NCBI RefSeq assembly: GCF_000153725.1
Contig: NZ_DS022277.1
Span: 695,415 to 759,414, forward strand
Length of the DNA stretch: 64,000 nt
Direction of reading: 5' to 3'
Origin: Salipiger bermudensis HTCC2601
GTDB lineage: Bacteria; Pseudomonadota; Alphaproteobacteria; Rhodobacterales; Rhodobacteraceae
Under the pieces are notes generated by a model. The model was not told where the DNA came from and made no database searches. It was given only the letters and a program-made list of their open reading frames with translations. The position numbers were made by a program, and so were the translations under genes. How positions within the stretch are numbered: the first letter of the stretch is position 1; every line of letters starts with the position of its first letter. Shown here in pieces: positions 60,134-64,000 of this stretch.

Positions 60134-61102
60134 TCATTCGGCCTGCGCCGCTCGGATGGCATCGAGCCACTCGGAGCCGTTCTCGGCAATGTAGTCATCG
60201 TAGACCGGCTGGACTGCCGCCTGGAAGGCGATGAAATCGATCTCGTTGACGGCAGCCTCGGTGGCGATTTCGTCGATCGCGATCTGGTCCTGGGTCGCGG
60301 CCTCTTCGAAGGACGGTTCGATGATCACCTCGGCGGCTTCGGCGAAGGCGGTTTTCGCCTCGTCGCTCAGCCCGCTCCAGAAGGTCTGGGAGGCGACCAG
60401 GAAGCTCGGTGCGTAGTTGTGGGCGGTCAGGGAAAGATGATCCGAAACCTGGTAGAGCTTGGAGCCTGCAAAGCCGTAGGCCGCCGCTTCAGCGCCGTCG
60501 ACAACCCCGGTCTGCAGGGCGGTGTAGACCTCGGACCAGTCGATCGGGGTGGGGTTTGCCCCCAGCATGCGGAACACCTCCTGTCGGACCTGTCCCCCGG
60601 GGAGGCGGATCTTGAGGCCTTCCATGTCCGCGGGTGTCGTGATCGCCACAGGCGACATCACGTGGCGGAAGCCGTTTTCGTAGATCCCGAGGACCTTGGT
60701 CGATGTCCCCGCTTCGGCCGCACCGACAATCTCGGACTTGAGGTCGCCCGTGATGGCGCGTTGCACGTGGGCGCGGTCCTCGAACAGCCAGGGTAGGTCG
60801 AAAATCCCGAGCCGGTCATCGGCTTCAGTCATCGGCGTGACGAGGTTGCCCATTTCCAGCGTGCCAAGCTGAAGCTGTTCGAGCGTTGCCTGTTCGTTGC
60901 CGAGCTGGGCCGAGGGGAAGAAACGGAACTCGAACGCGCCGGGGAGCCGCGCCTCGACCTGCTCGGCGAAGAGTCGGGCCTGCGAGGCCTGCGGCGAGTT
61001 CTCCGCGGTGACGTAGGCAATGCGGACGACTTGTTGGGCAAGGGCAGCACCGGGTAGCAGTACTAGCGCGGCAAGTGCCGTCGCGAGAAGCGTCTGTTTC
61101 AT
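60134..61102 (-). CDS. dctP: TRAP transporter periplasmic binding protein DctP
   Basis: 322 residues. Signal peptide to ALAQQ, FFPSAQLGNEQATLEQLQLGTLEMG, LKIRLPGGQVRQEVFRMLGANPTPIDWSEVYTALQTGVVDGAE, with the carboxylate-clamping Arg in IRLPGGQ. It binds an organic acid or related anion. ATG 61102 follows AGGGAAC. Unlike the ABC and TTT binding proteins here, it has no hairpin before the next gene. Confidence 0.93.
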   Translation of the reverse strand: MKQTLLATALAALVLLPGAALAQQVVRIAYVTAENSPQASQARLFAEQVEARLPGAFEFRFFPSAQLGNEQATLEQLQLGTLEMGNLVTPMTEADDRLGIFDLPWLFEDRAHVQRAITGDLKSEIVGAAEAGTSTKVLGIYENGFRHVMSPVAITTPADMEGLKIRLPGGQVRQEVFRMLGANPTPIDWSEVYTALQTGVVDGAEAAAYGFAGSKLYQVSDHLSLTAHNYAPSFLVASQTFWSGLSDEAKTAFAEAAEVIIEPSFEEAATQDQIAIDEIATEAAVNEIDFIAFQAAVQPVYDDYIAENGSEWLDAIRAAQAE

Positions 61103-61154
61103 CAAAGTTCCCTGTCTGTTGGTCTTTTAGAATTTCGCGTGCGCCGGCTCGGCC

Positions 61155-61847
61155 TCACGCCGGGGAGGTCATTTCCTCAAGTGCAGCGACGATGTCGTCG
61201 ACCGGCATGACGTCGGCGAACTGCCGGTCCATGTCGAAGAGGCTGATGGCGTGGGAAACCGGAATGCGGTCGAAAACCGCGTCCTGGGCCACGATCGTCC
61301 GGAAATTGTAGGAGGCGCTGTCAAATACCGTCGCGCGGATGCAGTTGGAGGTGGCGCCGCCGATCACGATCACGGTGTCGATGTCGCGGTCGTTGAGATA
61401 CCCAAGCAGCGGCGTTCCGTGAAACCCCGAGGGCTTTTTCTTGACGAAGGTGACATCCTGTTCCGCCGGCGACATCAGGTCGCTCAGCTCGGCCCCCTTG
61501 GTATTCTCGAGGCACCAGTGTTGGGAGTCGAGCAAACTGCGCTTGCGACCGTAGACACCGATGTCCTTGCCGTTGGCGGCAAGCTCGAAGAGGGTGAAGA
61601 AAACCGGCACCCCCATGGCCTGCGCGCGCGCGACGAGATCGGCGCCCCGCTGCAGGGCGGCGCGTCCAATGGCGCCACAGCTGGACGGCCAGTCCGAGTC
61701 TCGACCCTCTTCGCCGACCATGTATTTCTGGCAGTCGATTGCGACGATCGCCGCGCGTTTGCCAAGGCCCATCCGGTTCCCGAAACGTCCCTTCTGCAGA
61801 ACCGCCTGATCGGCGTCGTCGAGATATCGGGTCCAGGGCTTCATCAT
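61155..61847 (-). CDS. Isochorismatase-fold amidohydrolase (N-carbamoylsarcosine amidase-like)
   Basis: 230 residues. Catalytic triad candidates: D38 (AIDCQKYM), a Lys in FVKKKPSGFHGTPL (136-138) and C169 (GGATSNCIRAT). The N-terminal GFGxRxGLGKRAAIVAID arrangement is that of N-carbamoylsarcosine amidohydrolase-like members. It hydrolyses an amide or carbamoyl group. First gene of the TRAP operon, 52 bases before dctP; with the amidase upstream it points to catabolism of an amide-containing acid. ATG 61847 follows AAGGAA. Confidence 0.86.
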   Translation of the reverse strand: MMKPWTRYLDDADQAVLQKGRFGNRMGLGKRAAIVAIDCQKYMVGEEGRDSDWPSSCGAIGRAALQRGADLVARAQAMGVPVFFTLFELAANGKDIGVYGRKRSLLDSQHWCLENTKGAELSDLMSPAEQDVTFVKKKPSGFHGTPLLGYLNDRDIDTVIVIGGATSNCIRATVFDSASYNFRTIVAQDAVFDRIPVSHAISLFDMDRQFADVMPVDDIVAALEEMTSPA

Positions 61848-62317
61848 GCATTTCCTTTTGATGTCGTGGCGAAGAGTCTCTCGGGGAGGTTTGTCGCCAT
61901 GACCGGATGGCAGACATTTTCCCGACAATTTTCAAGAGTGGAGCGATACATTTGGTCGTGAAAATCTCGGCGACTTCACGAGAAGATCGAAAAATATGCA
62001 AGAAAACTGCAATTTGGTGAAGTTTTAGCGATACTTTGCGAGCTCACTTTCGCTCCGTGATGACATGCAAACACGCCAATTGAAGAAATATTGTCGTGAA
62101 AAAAGCTTTGAAGCAGAGCGGGCCACGGAGCCAGGACGTGAAGGCATGACGCGACGGCCTGGCCCCGTCACGTGGTCGGCGACCGTGAGACCCGCTCGTC
62201 GTCACGGCGCCTTTCGCGGTTCTGCCACCGGCTGGGCGCGTCGCGGTCGGACTGTGAAACGCGGTGGCTTCCCGCTCGCTCCGGGGCTGCCCGAGCTGGC
62301 ATTCGCAGTCCGTCGCG
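61848..62317. promoter_or_regulatory. 470-base gap carrying the TRAP operon promoter
   Basis: The left half (about 61930-62120) is AT-rich and should hold the promoter and operator for the isochorismatase/TRAP operon. CTTCAC at 61972 and GTGAAG at 62017 are inverted but far apart. The right half is GC-rich with only unconvincing open frames. I see no gene. Confidence 0.4.
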
Positions 62318-63049
62318 CTAGGGCTCGTAGCGAGCTTCGCGATAGGCGGTCAGAATATTGTCGAGATTGCTCATGACGTGGGCGCGTTTGGCCTCGGCGG
62401 CGTCCTGAAATCTCCGCTCGGCAAGCGCGTTGAGGATGATGCCGGTGTAATCCAGCGTCTGACTCTCGCCCAGTTTGCGCAGCAACAGGTTGTATCGCAC
62501 CGGTTCTATAGCGTCGTTGAGCCGGTCGAGAACCTCGCGCAGGGGCGTGTTTCCAGAGAAGTTGGCGATCAGATCGTAGAAGCTCCGGATGCTCTGAAGG
62601 TAGGCCCGTGGATCGTTGGCATCGCGCGCGCGCGTAAGTTCCGCGCGGGCCGTGGTGAGCTCGTCCACCAGCGGAGACAGGTCCTCGATACCGGTCAGTT
62701 GCAGGATCGCAAGCGCCTCGAGTTCTCCGCGCAGCATGAAATGGTCCCGCAGTTCGCGATCCTCGTAAAGCTTGACCCGAAAGCCACGCCTGGGAACGTG
62801 TGAAACCAGTCCACGCACCTCGAGCAGGCGCAGGGCTTCGCGCACCGGGCCGCGGCTGATGCTGAAGCGCTGCTCGAGATCTTGCTCGCGCAAGGGCTGG
62901 CCGGGACGGAAGGTCCCGTTCATTATGAGTTCGCGCACCTGAGAGGCGACGAAATATGGAATTGTTCCCGGAACGCCTTCCGCCATCAGCGCTTCATCGC
63001 CATTTGCATTTTTGTCCTGCCTAAACTTGGCCCGTGGTCGGGCATTCAT
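62318..63049 (-). CDS. GntR-family (FCD) transcriptional regulator
   Basis: 243 residues. After a basic leader comes the winged helix (VASQVRELIMNGTFRPGQPLREQDLEQRFSISRGPVREALRLLEVRGLVSHVPRRGFRV), then an FCD domain (RSFYDLIANFSGNTPLREVLDRLNDAIEP). It lies between the amidase gene and the TRAP operon, all on one strand, and is the likely regulator of either or both. Start ATG 63049; ATG 62986 is also possible and neither has a strong ribosome site. Confidence 0.88.
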   Translation of the reverse strand: MNARPRAKFRQDKNANGDEALMAEGVPGTIPYFVASQVRELIMNGTFRPGQPLREQDLEQRFSISRGPVREALRLLEVRGLVSHVPRRGFRVKLYEDRELRDHFMLRGELEALAILQLTGIEDLSPLVDELTTARAELTRARDANDPRAYLQSIRSFYDLIANFSGNTPLREVLDRLNDAIEPVRYNLLLRKLGESQTLDYTGIILNALAERRFQDAAEAKRAHVMSNLDNILTAYREARYEP

Positions 63050-63110
63050 CTTCAATATGGCCACCCATGTCAAAGCGCGAGATGGCGCAGTCACCAACTC
63101 GCGGGGCGTT

Positions 63111-64000
63111 TCAGGCCTGTTGTTCCGGGAGAATGGGCCAGCCCATTTGCAGCGAGAGCTGATGTGCAACGGCCAGCAACCGCCCCTCATCGAGCGGGCG
63201 CGCGATGAGCTGTGCGCCGACGGGCATGCCGTTTGCATCGACGCCGATAGGCATCGAGAGCACGGGCACACCGAGATAGCTGAAGGTCCTGGTCAACCGG
63301 GTGATGGCGGCGACCACGCCGAAGACGGAATCAGGTGCCTCCATGTCGGCATCGTTGCGCAGTGGCACCGGCAGCGGGACGGTCGGACAGATCAGCACAT
63401 CAGTGTCTCCGAGCGGGCCGTCGAGGAACGAGCGAAGCACAGTTGCCCGAAGGGAAAGCGCCTCGAGATAGCGCACGGCGGGCACATGAAGTCCGGGTTC
63501 GGTGCGCGAGAACACGGCTTGCGAAAAGCGCTCCGGAGACTGGCGCATGGCCTCGCTGTGAAGCGTGGCGGCCTCGACCTTCGAGATAATGTCGCCCAGT
63601 GCGTAGCAGGCCTCCATTTCCGGGAAGTCCCGGGCGGGCGCGGCTTCGAACATATCCGTGCAGCGTACCGTGAAGCGATCAAACACCTCTTGGATCCCCG
63701 GATCGCAGGGCACGCCAAGGCTCAGTGCAGCAACACGGCTTTGCATGACCCAGGGTGCGTCGAAAAGGGACAGGTAGTCCGGAACCGGCACGTCGAGGCT
63801 GGTGGGGTCGCGGGGGTCGTGGCCCGCGACTGACCGGAGCAGCAGCGCGCAATCCTCGGCGCTACGGGCGATTGGGCCGATAGAATCGAGCGAGAAGGCG
63901 CGGGGAAAACTGCCGGCCCGCGACACCAACCCGTAGGTCGGCTTGAGCCCGAATACGCCGTTCATCGAGGACGGCAGGCGGGTCGAGCCACCCGTGTCCG
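63111..64000 (-). CDS. Amidase-signature family hydrolase, N-terminus cut by window edge
   Basis: About 296 residues are visible, entering at DTGGSTRLPSS, the amidase signature with its cis-Ser/Ser nucleophile region, followed by GVFGLKPTYGLVSR, SLDSIGPIARSAEDCALLL and the C-terminal GVPVLSMPIGVDANGMPVGAQLIARPLDEGRLLAVA. The catalytic Lys would be upstream, outside the window. Hydrolyses an amide in a Glu-tRNA amidotransferase-like fold but more likely catabolic here. 61 bases before the GntR gene. Confidence 0.9.
   Translation of the reverse strand, partial: DTGGSTRLPSSMNGVFGLKPTYGLVSRAGSFPRAFSLDSIGPIARSAEDCALLLRSVAGHDPRDPTSLDVPVPDYLSLFDAPWVMQSRVAALSLGVPCDPGIQEVFDRFTVRCTDMFEAAPARDFPEMEACYALGDIISKVEAATLHSEAMRQSPERFSQAVFSRTEPGLHVPAVRYLEALSLRATVLRSFLDGPLGDTDVLICPTVPLPVPLRNDADMEAPDSVFGVVAAITRLTRTFSYLGVPVLSMPIGVDANGMPVGAQLIARPLDEGRLLAVAHQLSLQMGWPILPEQQA

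Noticed and set aside
62065-62376. A 103-codon plus-strand open frame in the gap before the GntR gene
   Set aside because: Arg-rich with no ribosome site, and its end overlaps the GntR gene antisense.
1-64000. tRNA, rRNA, insertion sequence, prophage or integrase
   Set aside because: I found no transposase, integrase or phage protein among the translated frames and no tRNA-like cloverleaf I could support.

Overview
High-GC alphaproteobacterial chromosome, most likely Rhodobacterales (Roseobacter/Paracoccaceae type). This placement is inferred from the aerobic cob pathway layout, the density of ABC, TRAP and TTT uptake operons, and the FadR/RpiR-type regulators; no rRNA or tRNA is present to confirm it. 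The left edge cuts a TauE/SafE permease and the right edge cuts an amidase.

Region 1 (1-16 kb) is nutrient uptake and catabolism. A TauE/SafE permease and an aldehyde dehydrogenase lie beside a FadR-type regulator. That regulator diverges from a polar amino acid ABC transporter operon ending in a class-V aminotransferase. An RpiR regulator then precedes a dipeptide-type ABC operon (binding protein, two permeases, one fused double ATPase), which runs by 4-base overlaps into an uncharacterised protein and a D-aminoacylase-type amidohydrolase. Together these suggest uptake and deacylation of N-acyl-D-amino acids or D-peptides.

Region 2 (16.2-28 kb) is the unusual part. It has a tyrosinase-type copper protein with a Cys-x-His motif, a LodA/GoxA-like quinoprotein oxidase with its LodB-like flavoprotein, and two paralogous pairs, each made of a large exported protein of unknown function and an exported protein with one C-terminal CxxCH haem motif. 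One unknown protein has a Sec signal and the other a twin-arginine signal. This looks like an extracytoplasmic amine/phenol oxidation module whose full composition I do not recognise as described.

Region 3 (28-47 kb) is an aerobic cobalamin cluster: cobO on the minus strand, then a cobalamin riboswitch, a DUF1636 protein, cobW, cobN, cobG, cobH, cobI, cobJ, cobL, cobE, cobM, cobB, cobA and cobF on the plus strand, with cobK embedded antisense. A convergent ECF-type cobalt transporter (cbiK-like, cbiM, cbiL-like, cbiQ, cbiO) has its own cobalamin riboswitch.

Region 4 (47-51.5 kb) has a TonB-dependent receptor with an 18-bp perfect palindrome upstream, a MarR-like regulator, and a hipBA toxin-antitoxin pair with an inverted repeat at its promoter.

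Region 5 (51.6-64 kb) holds a tripartite tricarboxylate transporter (tctCBA) with an ArgE-like deacylase and a divergent LysR regulator. Next come a TRAP transporter operon with a CSHase-like isochorismatase-fold hydrolase, an HD-domain protein and a GntR regulator, then another GntR regulator and an amidase. These suggest uptake and hydrolysis of an amide compound. Three of the binding-protein genes (at 4258, 9939 and 54978) are each followed by a GC-rich perfect hairpin before the permease genes.
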